DNA of 64,000 nt from Hymenobacter arizonensis (GTDB lineage: Bacteria > Bacteroidota > Bacteroidia > Cytophagales > Hymenobacteraceae), in assembly GCF_900115775.1 (NCBI RefSeq), contig NZ_FOXS01000003.1, positions 372,001 to 436,000 on the forward strand, given 5' to 3'. Positions 53,230 to 60,531 of this stretch are shown one piece after another. Position numbers and translations under genes: made by a program. The stretch's first letter is position 1. Every line of letters begins with the position of its first letter. A model generated the notes under the pieces. That model was not told the origin of the DNA, did not search any database, and worked only from the letters and a program-made list of their open reading frames with translations.

Positions 53230-55659
53230 ATGCTTCGAATTTTATTTCTGCTGCTGGCTTTGTTGCCAGCGGTGGCTTCGGGCCAGGCCCTGGGCCGTAT
53301 TGATGGCCGCATTACCAATCAGGCCGGGCAAGGCGTGGAAGGCGTGACTGTGGTGGAGCAAACCGGCCGCTTTTCGGCCCTGACCGGGGCCGATGGCCGC
53401 TTCGCCCTCGACCAATTGCCCCAGGGCGAGTACACCCTCATCACCCGCAGCCTGGCCCACCAGGAGCAGCGCCGCACGGTGTCGCTTAGCGCCGAGGCAC
53501 CCACCCTGACCGTGGACTTTGCGCTGCGGCCGAGCACCAACGCCCTGCAGGAAGTGGAAGTGCTGGGCCGCAAGGAAACCACCTACAAGAGCAACTACAG
53601 CTTTGTGGGCACCAAAACGGCCTCGGCGCTCATCGACGTGCCGCAGTCGATTTCGACCGTGACCAAGGAGCTGATGGAGGACCGGCAGGCCCTGCGCCTG
53701 ACCGACGTGATAAAGAACGTGGCCGGCGTGACGCAGTACTCGCACTACGACGACCTCACCATCCGGGGCTTCCGCAACGGCTACGAGAGCGGCTTCCGGC
53801 TGCTCAACGGCCTGCGCTCGGGCTTTAGCTATGGCAACTCGTTCACGCAGGCGCCGCTCACTGTGAACCTGGAGCGTGTGGAAATCCTCAAAGGCCCCGG
53901 CGCAGCCCTCTACGGCGATATCAACCCCGGCGGCACGGTGAACATGGTGACCAAAAAGCCGCTCGACGTGGCCCGCCAGGCCCTGACGTTTTCCACGGGC
54001 AGCTTCAACACCATGCGTGCCACGGCCGACCTCACCGGCCCGCTCAACGAGCAGAGAAACGTGCTGTACCGCTTCAATGCGGGCTTCGAAAAGTCGAACA
54101 CTTTCCGCGCCGTGAACGACACCCGCTCGCTGATGGTGGCGCCCACGGTGACCTTCCTGCCCACCGACAAAACTTCTCTCAACGCCGAACTGGTGTTCAC
54201 TCACATCGACGGCTACCTGGACCGGGGGCTTGTTATCCGGGGCGGCGACCTGTTCGCGCTGCCGCGCTCCTTCACCCTGAGCCAGCCCAGCGACTACTTC
54301 CGCACCACTACTTACTACTTCAACGCCTCGCTGAACCACAAATTCACGGACTGGCTGTCGTTCAACGCGTCTTACCTCGACTTCACTTATAACGAAAGCT
54401 TGAGCGAGCACCGCACCTTGAATTCCTACGCCGATGCTCCGGCCAACACGGTGATGAACCTGCGCTACTTTGACCGCCGCGCCGAGGAGTACACCAAGAA
54501 CCTGGCCGCCTACTTCGCCCTCAACCGCTCGACCGGCACCATCGACCACAAAGTGGTGGTGGGCGTGGACTACATCCGCTTCAACACCGACCCGCAAAGC
54601 ACCATGTTTGAGGCCCGGCAGAAGCTGGTGAACGGGGTGGCCACTCCCCTGACCATGGACCTGAAAAAGCCGCTCTACGAAATACAAGACCCCACGAAGT
54701 ATATCCGCCGGCCACTGCCGCAGTTTTTCACCGACTACATCAACTCCATTTACCACACCACCGGCCTTTATGTGCAGGACCAGATTGCAGTGACTTCGCG
54801 CTTGGGCTTGCTGCTGGGGGCCCGCTACGAGCTGTTTGCCGACGAGCGGGACTACGGCGACGGCTCGACCAACATCGTGCAGCGCCAGCTGCTGCCGCGT
54901 GCCGGCCTGACGTATGCCCTGCGCGACAACCTGAACTACTTCGCCAGCTACAGCGCGGGCTTCCGGCCCCTCAAACCCGAGTACATCCGGTTTCCGGAGC
55001 GCTACGGCCGGGCGACGGCATTCAGCCCCGAAACCAGCTACCAGATGGAAACCGGATTCAAGGGTGAGTTCTTTGATAAGGTACTGTTTGCCACGGTGGC
55101 GGCCTACCAGATTGTGAAGCGCAACCAGCTGGTAAGCACCGGCTCGCTTACAGCTGACGGTGCCCCCGTGTACCGCCAGAATGGCGAAGCTCTCTCCCGT
55201 GGTGCCGAGCTGGAGCTGGTAGGCAACCTGCTAACCAACCTCAGCCTGAACGCCACTTATGCCTTCAATAACACCGAGGTGCTACAGGCCGACTTGGCTG
55301 CTGAGAACGGCCAGCCGCTAGCCAACGCTCCCCGCCACTCGGCTGGCCTCTGGACCAAATACACTTTCCTGACGCCGGCCCTGCGCGGGCTGGGCGTGGC
55401 CGTGGGCGGCAACCACGTAGCCCGCCGCCGTATGGAAAACCAGGTGGTGAATACCACCAATGGCGAGCTGTATTGGGCTTATTGGCCCCGCTACACGGTG
55501 CTCGACGCGGCCCTGTTCTACACGGTGAACAAGTTCAACTTCCATCTGAACGTGAACAACGTGCTTGATAAGTACTACTTCGTGGGCGGGTACGACTTCT
55601 TCCGGGCCAGCCCCGGTGCGCCTCGCAACTACATGGCCACGCTGGGCTACTCGTTTTAG
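53230..55659 (+). CDS. TonB-dependent receptor (siderophore-receptor type)
   Basis: Outer membrane import receptor of 809 residues. A signal peptide LFLLLALLPAVASGQ is followed by a carboxypeptidase-regulatory-like domain (about 20-105, LGRIDGRITNQAGQGVEGVT), a feature of Bacteroidota receptors, then the plug (DVPQSISTVTKELMEDRQAL, VERVEILKGPGAALYG, GGTVNMVTKKP) and a 22-strand barrel ending in TLGYSF with terminal Phe. The plug style is that of ferric-siderophore receptors, but the nearby Fur/Zur-type regulator and the His-rich gene leave the substrate open (metallophore-bound Fe, Zn or Ni). There is no SusD-type partner, so it is not a glycan receptor. It is followed by the ABC genes. Confidence 0.9.
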   Translation: MLRILFLLLALLPAVASGQALGRIDGRITNQAGQGVEGVTVVEQTGRFSALTGADGRFALDQLPQGEYTLITRSLAHQEQRRTVSLSAEAPTLTVDFALRPSTNALQEVEVLGRKETTYKSNYSFVGTKTASALIDVPQSISTVTKELMEDRQALRLTDVIKNVAGVTQYSHYDDLTIRGFRNGYESGFRLLNGLRSGFSYGNSFTQAPLTVNLERVEILKGPGAALYGDINPGGTVNMVTKKPLDVARQALTFSTGSFNTMRATADLTGPLNEQRNVLYRFNAGFEKSNTFRAVNDTRSLMVAPTVTFLPTDKTSLNAELVFTHIDGYLDRGLVIRGGDLFALPRSFTLSQPSDYFRTTTYYFNASLNHKFTDWLSFNASYLDFTYNESLSEHRTLNSYADAPANTVMNLRYFDRRAEEYTKNLAAYFALNRSTGTIDHKVVVGVDYIRFNTDPQSTMFEARQKLVNGVATPLTMDLKKPLYEIQDPTKYIRRPLPQFFTDYINSIYHTTGLYVQDQIAVTSRLGLLLGARYELFADERDYGDGSTNIVQRQLLPRAGLTYALRDNLNYFASYSAGFRPLKPEYIRFPERYGRATAFSPETSYQMETGFKGEFFDKVLFATVAAYQIVKRNQLVSTGSLTADGAPVYRQNGEALSRGAELELVGNLLTNLSLNATYAFNNTEVLQADLAAENGQPLANAPRHSAGLWTKYTFLTPALRGLGVAVGGNHVARRRMENQVVNTTNGELYWAYWPRYTVLDAALFYTVNKFNFHLNVNNVLDKYYFVGGYDFFRASPGAPRNYMATLGYSF

Positions 55660-55684
55660 AGCGGTACTACTGAGCGGTACTACT

Positions 55685-55823
55685 GGTCGTTCTGGCATTC
55701 GCCTCACCCCCTGACCCCCTCTCCGGTGGAGAGGGGACACCGGTAATGCTTTTATAGAATCGTTAGGCTCCCCCTCTCCACGGGAGAGGGGGCCGGGGGG
55801 TGAGGCGCCCCGCCAGAACGACC
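55685..55823. repeat. Nested palindromic element (CTCACCCCC...GGGGGTGAG family)
   Basis: Outer arms GGTCGTTCTGGC (55685-55696) and GCCAGAACGACC (55812-55823) enclose GCCTCACCCCCTGACCCCC / GGGGGCCGGGGGGTGAGGC arms and CTCTCC/GGAGAG hairpins. Similar cores occur at 59431 and 62471. It lies between the TonB receptor and the ABC genes and ends 34 bp before the ATP-binding protein gene. Confidence 0.85.
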
Positions 55824-55857
55824 AAATACCCCAACGGCAGAATCACTCCTTTCCATC

Positions 55858-56568
55858 ATGAACTACATACTCGAAGCGCGCGAGCTGCGCAAAGAATACC
55901 CCGGCCGGCTGGCCCTGCGCGGGCTGAACCTGCAGATTGCGCCCGGCGAAGTGTTTTGCCTGCTGGGGCAGAACGGAGCCGGCAAATCGACCACCATCAA
56001 CCTGTTTCTCGGCTTTGTGGCGCCCACTTCGGGCGCGGCCTTTGTGAACGGGGTAGAGGTGGCGGCGCAACCGCTCAAAATCAAGGAGTACCTGGCCTAC
56101 ATTCCTGAGCAGGTGATGCTGTACCCGCACCTCACGGGCCTCGAAAACCTGTCGCTGTTCAGCAGCCTGGCCGGTTTTCAGTATAAGGAGCCGGAGCTGC
56201 AGGCCTATCTGGCGCGGGCCGGCCTGTCCACCGAAGCAGCCCGGCGGCGCGTGGGCACCTACTCCAAAGGCATGCGCCAGAAGGTGGGCATTGCCATTGC
56301 CGTGGCCAAGCACGCCAAAGTGCTGCTGCTCGACGAGCCCACCTCCGGCCTCGACCCAAAGGCCTCGAACGAGTTTTCGGAGCTGCTGCGCCAACTCAGC
56401 GCCGAGGGCACAGCCGTGCTCATGGCCACCCACGACATCTTCCGGGCCAAAGAAGTGGGCACCCGCGTGGGCATCATGCGCGAGGGCAAGCTGGTGGACG
56501 TGCGTCCCACCGCTGCCCTGAACGCCCACGAGTTGGAACAGCTCTACCTCACCTACATGCACGATTAA
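55858..56568 (+). CDS. ABC transporter ATP-binding protein
   Basis: A 236-residue ATPase of the ABC-2 type exporter class (NosF/DrrA-like). Walker A GQNGAGKSTTINLFLG, Q-loop YIPEQVMLYPHL, signature TYSKGMRQKVGIAIAVA, Walker B LLLDEPTSGLDPKASNEF and the switch His in MATHDIFRAKEVG are all intact. It is the first gene of a tight operon with two permease genes (6-bp and 2-bp gaps). Such systems usually move polymers, lipids or metal-related substrates outward or assemble membrane proteins; the link to the TonB gene is by position. Confidence 0.92.
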   Translation: MNYILEARELRKEYPGRLALRGLNLQIAPGEVFCLLGQNGAGKSTTINLFLGFVAPTSGAAFVNGVEVAAQPLKIKEYLAYIPEQVMLYPHLTGLENLSLFSSLAGFQYKEPELQAYLARAGLSTEAARRRVGTYSKGMRQKVGIAIAVAKHAKVLLLDEPTSGLDPKASNEFSELLRQLSAEGTAVLMATHDIFRAKEVGTRVGIMREGKLVDVRPTAALNAHELEQLYLTYMHD

Positions 56569-56574
56569 TTGGCT

Positions 56575-57993
56575 ATGATTCGCAGTATCGCCCACAAAGA
56601 ATTTGTCAGCACCCTCCGCGACCGGCGCTTCCTGGTGCTGAGCGCGCTGGTGCTGGCCCTACTGCTGCTGGCCACACTGGTAGGGCGCCGCAGCCACCAG
56701 GCCCTGCAGCAGGAGCGGGCCCTGGCCCAGCACACCGTGAACGACCAGTTTCAGAACCAGCCGGCTCGGCACCCGCACCGGGTGGCCCACTACGGCTCGT
56801 TTGCCTTCCGGCCCAAGTCGGGGCTGAGCTTGCTGGATGCGGGCGTGGACTCGTTTACCGGTGCGGTGGTCTTTCTGGAAGCCCACCATCAGAACAGCGT
56901 CAACTTCAGCCAGGCCCAGGAATCGGGCTCGCTGCTGCGGTTTGGCGAAACCACGGTGGCGTTTGTGCTGCAGCTGCTGGTGCCGCTGCTCATTATCTTC
57001 CTGTGCTTCGGGGCCTTTGGCGAGGAGCACGAAACCGGCACGCTGAAGCTGCTGCTCAGCCAGGGCGTGACGCTGCGGCAAGTGGCCTGGGGTAAAATCC
57101 GGGGCTACGGGCAGGCGGTGGCGCTGGTAGTGGCGCCGGCCTTGGCGCTGGCCGCCACGCTGTTGTTTGTGGGTGCAGAGTATGCCGCCGGGCCCGACTT
57201 GCTGGCCCGACTGCTGCTGTTTGTGGTTGGCTACGCGGTGTATTTCTTTCTGATTATCGTGGGGTCGGTGGTGGTATCGGCCTGGCAGCGCGACTCGCGC
57301 ACGGCCCTCGTAACGCTGCTGGGGTTCTGGATGCTGGGCGGCGTGATTCTGCCTAAAGCCACCGCCAACCTCGGCGCCACGCTGTACCCCGCCATCACCA
57401 AAGCCCAGATGGACACCGAGGTCCACGCCGAAGCCCAAAAAGGAATGAACGGCCACGACCCGCAGGACCAACGCAGCGCCGCCCTTAAGGAGGCGTTGCT
57501 TAAGAAGTACGGTGTTGATTCCGAGGAAAAGCTGCCGGTGAGCGTGGGTGGCCTGGTGATGCGTGAAAGCGAGGAATACTCCAGCCGCGTTTACCAGCAG
57601 CACTTTGCCGCCCTCAACGCTACCTACGAGCGCCAAAACGCCATCTCCACCTGGGCCGGCCTGCTGAATCCTTACCAAGCCATCCGGCCGTTGTCGATGG
57701 GCCTGGCCGGGTCTGATTTTGCTCATTACGTGCACTTTCAGGAGGCCGCCGAGGCCTACCGCTACGGGCTGGTGCAGCGCCTCAACATGCTGCAGGCCGG
57801 CATGGGCTACGGCGACAAGGAGCGCCGCCTCGGAGCCGAGACCTGGCGCCAGCTCCCCGTTTTCAATTATCAGTTGCCCACGTTGGCCTGGGCGTTGCCG
57901 CATCTGCTGCTGCCGGTGCTGTCTTTGCTGCTCTGGGCCGTGGGGCTGAGCTGGCTGGGTTTGCGCCTTATTTCCAAAACTAGCATCGTCTGA
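56575..57993 (+). CDS. ABC-2 type permease, DUF3526-like
   Basis: A 472-residue permease from ATG 56575 (MIRSIAHKEFVSTLRDRRFL); a TTG two codons upstream is also possible. A first membrane segment (VLSALVLALLLLATLVG) is followed by a long periplasmic part (about 40-120), a cluster of membrane helices from FVLQLLVPLLIIFLCFGAFG and the E-rich loop GEEHETGTLKLLLSQ typical of ABC-2 permeases, another large loop and a last helix near the end (LLLPVLSLLLWAVGLSWLGL). It is the first of two related permeases, which would form a heterodimer with the ATPase. Confidence 0.85.
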   Translation: MIRSIAHKEFVSTLRDRRFLVLSALVLALLLLATLVGRRSHQALQQERALAQHTVNDQFQNQPARHPHRVAHYGSFAFRPKSGLSLLDAGVDSFTGAVVFLEAHHQNSVNFSQAQESGSLLRFGETTVAFVLQLLVPLLIIFLCFGAFGEEHETGTLKLLLSQGVTLRQVAWGKIRGYGQAVALVVAPALALAATLLFVGAEYAAGPDLLARLLLFVVGYAVYFFLIIVGSVVVSAWQRDSRTALVTLLGFWMLGGVILPKATANLGATLYPAITKAQMDTEVHAEAQKGMNGHDPQDQRSAALKEALLKKYGVDSEEKLPVSVGGLVMRESEEYSSRVYQQHFAALNATYERQNAISTWAGLLNPYQAIRPLSMGLAGSDFAHYVHFQEAAEAYRYGLVQRLNMLQAGMGYGDKERRLGAETWRQLPVFNYQLPTLAWALPHLLLPVLSLLLWAVGLSWLGLRLISKTSIV

Positions 57994-57995
57994 CT

Positions 57996-59387
57996 ATGAG
58001 CCAGCTAACCCTTTTCCGACTGCTGCTCACGTACGAGTGGTGGCACTTCCGGGCGGCCCGCGGGCTGGTGCTGCTCACTGGCCTGCTGCTGGCCACTGGG
58101 CTCTACGGCATCTACTACGGCACCACCGAAATTGAGCGGCAGCGCCAGCACCTGGCTACCCTGCCCGAACTCACTCACCACAACGTGGCCGAGCTACAGC
58201 AGAAATTTCCGGACTCCGCCGATGCCGGCGAAATTGGCTACTACCACACCACCTACGCCGCGCACCACCCCGATGCCTGGGCCGCGCTTTCCTTAGGCCA
58301 GCGCGATGTGAACCCCTACTACGTGAAGCTGCGCCTGCTGGGCCTGCAAGCCCAGCTCTACGCCACTGACAACGTGAACCCGGTGAAGTCGCTGAGCGGC
58401 AACTTCGACCTGGCTTTCGTGCTGGTGTACTTGCTGCCGCTGCTCATCATCGCGCTGAGTTTTAATTTGCTGTCGAGCGAGCGGGAGCAGGGCCTTTTGC
58501 CATTGCTCCTGGCCCAGCCCGTGCGGCCTGCGCTGCTGGTGGGAGCCAAGCTCGCGTTTCGGATGGGCGTGGTGCTGGGGCTGGCCTGGCTGCTCTCGGC
58601 TATCGGCATGGGCTGGGCCGGGGTGCCCCTCGATGGCCGCGTGCTGCTGTGGCTGGTCTTCGTCACGGCGTATGCGCTGTTTTGGTTTGGAGCGGTGCTG
58701 GTGGTCACGGCCTTGCAGCGCAGCTCGGCCGTGAACGCCGTGGCCCTGGTGGGCACTTGGCTGCTGCTGGTGGTGCTGATACCGGGCCTGCTCAATCTGG
58801 GCGTGGCCGCGGCCCGGCCCGTGCCCCAGGGCCTGGCCCTCACCATCAAGCAGCGAGAGGAAATTCATGCCGGCTGGGACCGACCCAAGGCCCAGACCAT
58901 GAACCGCTTTTTCGCCCACTACCCGCAGTGGCGCGACACGGCCACCATTCGCGAGCGGTTTGTGTGGCGCTGGTACTATGCCTTTCAGCACCTGGGCGAC
59001 GTGTCGGTTGAGCCCCTAGCGGCCGCCTACGCCCGCGGCCTGCAGCAGCGCTTCGTCCTGGTCGAGCAACTTAACGTGCTTTCGCCCGCCATCAACGCCC
59101 AAACCAGCCTCAACGCCCTAGCCGGGACTGACCTGCCCACGCACCTGCAGTTTCAGAGCAGCGCCCGCGCCTACCACGATTCCCTGCGGGCTTACTACTA
59201 CCCGTTTCTGTTCCGACAGGTGCCGTTCACGCACGCCGACTATGCCCGCGAGCCTACGCATTCTTTCACCAGCCAGCCGGAGCTGCCTACGGCTTACCGC
59301 GGATTGGGCAAGTTGCTGCTGACGGTGGCTGGGACATTTGCGCTGGGGTTGGTGCTGATGCGTAGGCGGGCTATTAGTCCTCGGTAG
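57996..59387 (+). CDS. ABC-2 type permease, DUF3526-like
   Basis: A 463-residue permease, third gene of the exporter operon, starting 2 bp after its paralogue. Layout is the same: an N-terminal membrane helix (GLVLLTGLLLATGLYGIYYG), a long extracytoplasmic part, helices beginning FVLVYLLPLLIIALSFNLLS, the SEREQGLLPLLLAQPVRPAL loop, further helices and a C-terminal helix. The N-terminal residues MSQLTLFRLLLTYEWWHFRA are amphipathic as in related permeases. A perfect 37-bp hairpin terminates the operon. Confidence 0.85.
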   Translation: MSQLTLFRLLLTYEWWHFRAARGLVLLTGLLLATGLYGIYYGTTEIERQRQHLATLPELTHHNVAELQQKFPDSADAGEIGYYHTTYAAHHPDAWAALSLGQRDVNPYYVKLRLLGLQAQLYATDNVNPVKSLSGNFDLAFVLVYLLPLLIIALSFNLLSSEREQGLLPLLLAQPVRPALLVGAKLAFRMGVVLGLAWLLSAIGMGWAGVPLDGRVLLWLVFVTAYALFWFGAVLVVTALQRSSAVNAVALVGTWLLLVVLIPGLLNLGVAAARPVPQGLALTIKQREEIHAGWDRPKAQTMNRFFAHYPQWRDTATIRERFVWRWYYAFQHLGDVSVEPLAAAYARGLQQRFVLVEQLNVLSPAINAQTSLNALAGTDLPTHLQFQSSARAYHDSLRAYYYPFLFRQVPFTHADYAREPTHSFTSQPELPTAYRGLGKLLLTVAGTFALGLVLMRRRAISPR

Positions 59388-59430
59388 GGTGGGAGCGGGG
59401 TAGTTAAAGTGCTGGCCTTGGCGCTGATTC

Positions 59431-59509
59431 GTTCTGCTGGGGCGCCTCACCCCCCGGCCCCCTCTCCTTTTCGGAGAGGGGGCCGGGGGGTGAGGCGCCC
59501 CAGCAGAAC
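59431..59509. terminator. 37-bp perfect hairpin, terminator of the ABC operon
   Basis: Arms at 59431-59467 and 59473-59509 are perfect reverse complements with a TTTTC loop. Core GCGCCTCACCCCCCGGCC places it in the same repeat family as 55685 and 62471. It lies 43 bp after the last permease gene. Confidence 0.85.
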
Positions 59510-59579
59510 AAAAGGCAGTATGAGCCAATAATTACAGTTCTTCGTACTCTAAATCCCATCAACCCCGGCTGCCTGCGCT

Positions 59580-60302
59580 GTGAGAGAGTACCTGCTGTTC
59601 GTCGATACCGAAACCTCGGGCATTCCGCGCGACTGGGCCAAGCCGTATTCCAGCCGCGACAACTGGCCGCACATTGCACAGCTGGCCTGGGTGGTGTACA
59701 CCAAAGATGGGCAGGAAGTGAAGGCCGAAAACCACTACATCCAGCCCAACGACTACGACATGAGCGAGGCCTCGGGCAGCGTGCACGGCCTCACAGTGGA
59801 CTTTTTGCGCCAGAACGGCAAGCCGCGCCACGCCGTGATGCAGCGCCTGCAGCGTGACCTGCTGCAGTACCACCCGCTGGTGGTGGCCCACTTCATGCAG
59901 CTCGACTACCACATGGTGGGTGTGGGATTTTACCGGGCCGGCATGCAAAACCCGTTGGAACAGCTGCCCACTTTCTGCACCATGCGCGCCACGGGCGAGT
60001 TGGTGCGCTACTCCAACCAAGGATATCTGCGCCTGGGCGACTTGTACCAACGCTTATTCCAGGAGCCGCAGCCCGAGCAGCACGACGCCCTGGCCGATGC
60101 CTACGCCACAGCCCGCTGCTTTTTCGAGCTGCAGCGGCAGGGGAGCATCACGCCCGAAACCGTGGCCCAGCAAGGTCCAGTAGGACTCCCGAACCTGACG
60201 CCGCTAAAGCCTCGCAAGCGACGAATTAAGGTAGGCGTGCCTGTGTGGCTGTTGTTGGGCGGGTTGGCGTTGGTGCTGCTGGCGTTTTTCCTAATAGGGT
60301 GA
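59580..60302 (+). CDS. DEDDh 3'-5' exonuclease with C-terminal membrane anchor
   Basis: A 240-residue DnaQ-like nuclease. The motifs are Exo I LLFVDTETSG (D9, E11), Exo II HFMQLDYHMVG and Exo III EQHDALADAYATARCF, with His and Asp, so it is probably active on DNA or RNA. After residue 205 a basic stretch (LKPRKRRIKVGVPVW) leads to a hydrophobic tail (LLLGGLALVLLAFFLIG), which would anchor it in the inner membrane with the nuclease inside. Start is GTG at 59580. The tail anchor is uncommon in this family. The next gene is a cNMP/CBS/DUF294 protein, a pairing I recall from other bacteria near acetate symporter genes; those are not in this window. Confidence 0.88.
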   Translation: MREYLLFVDTETSGIPRDWAKPYSSRDNWPHIAQLAWVVYTKDGQEVKAENHYIQPNDYDMSEASGSVHGLTVDFLRQNGKPRHAVMQRLQRDLLQYHPLVVAHFMQLDYHMVGVGFYRAGMQNPLEQLPTFCTMRATGELVRYSNQGYLRLGDLYQRLFQEPQPEQHDALADAYATARCFFELQRQGSITPETVAQQGPVGLPNLTPLKPRKRRIKVGVPVWLLLGGLALVLLAFFLIG

Positions 60303-60391
60303 AAAAAGGAAGTTAAAAAGACGGTCATACAGATTTCAGCGAACCGAAGGTCAGCGTGGCCAAGCATCTTTACTAGCTAAATGAACCCAAT

Positions 60392-60484
60392 CGTCTGTCA
60401 TGCTGAGCTGGCGAAGCACCTTATCAGGTCAGCACGAGTCGTTCACACGTGATAAGGTGCTTCGCCAGCTCAGCATGACAGACG
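60392..60484. repeat. Perfect 35-bp-arm hairpin element (GTCATGCTGAGC family)
   Basis: Arms at 60392-60426 and 60450-60484 are perfect reverse complements of 35 bp around a 23-base loop. Ends CGTCTGTCATGC/GCATGACAGACG match in style the small hairpin at 5175. An ATG inside the arm opens the frame of the next gene 44 codons early. Confidence 0.9.
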
Positions 60485-60531
60485 TTGAGGCAGCCTTGCA
60501 CCAAACTTTTCAACATACCTACTTCTCCCTC

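Noticed and set aside
53242..54756. Minus-strand frame of 504 codons opposite the TonB receptor
   Set aside because: Antisense shadow; the receptor frame has signal peptide, plug and barrel features.
56659..57903. Minus-strand frame of 414 codons opposite the first ABC permease
   Set aside because: Gln/His/Arg-rich antisense frame without hydrophobic segments or motifs.
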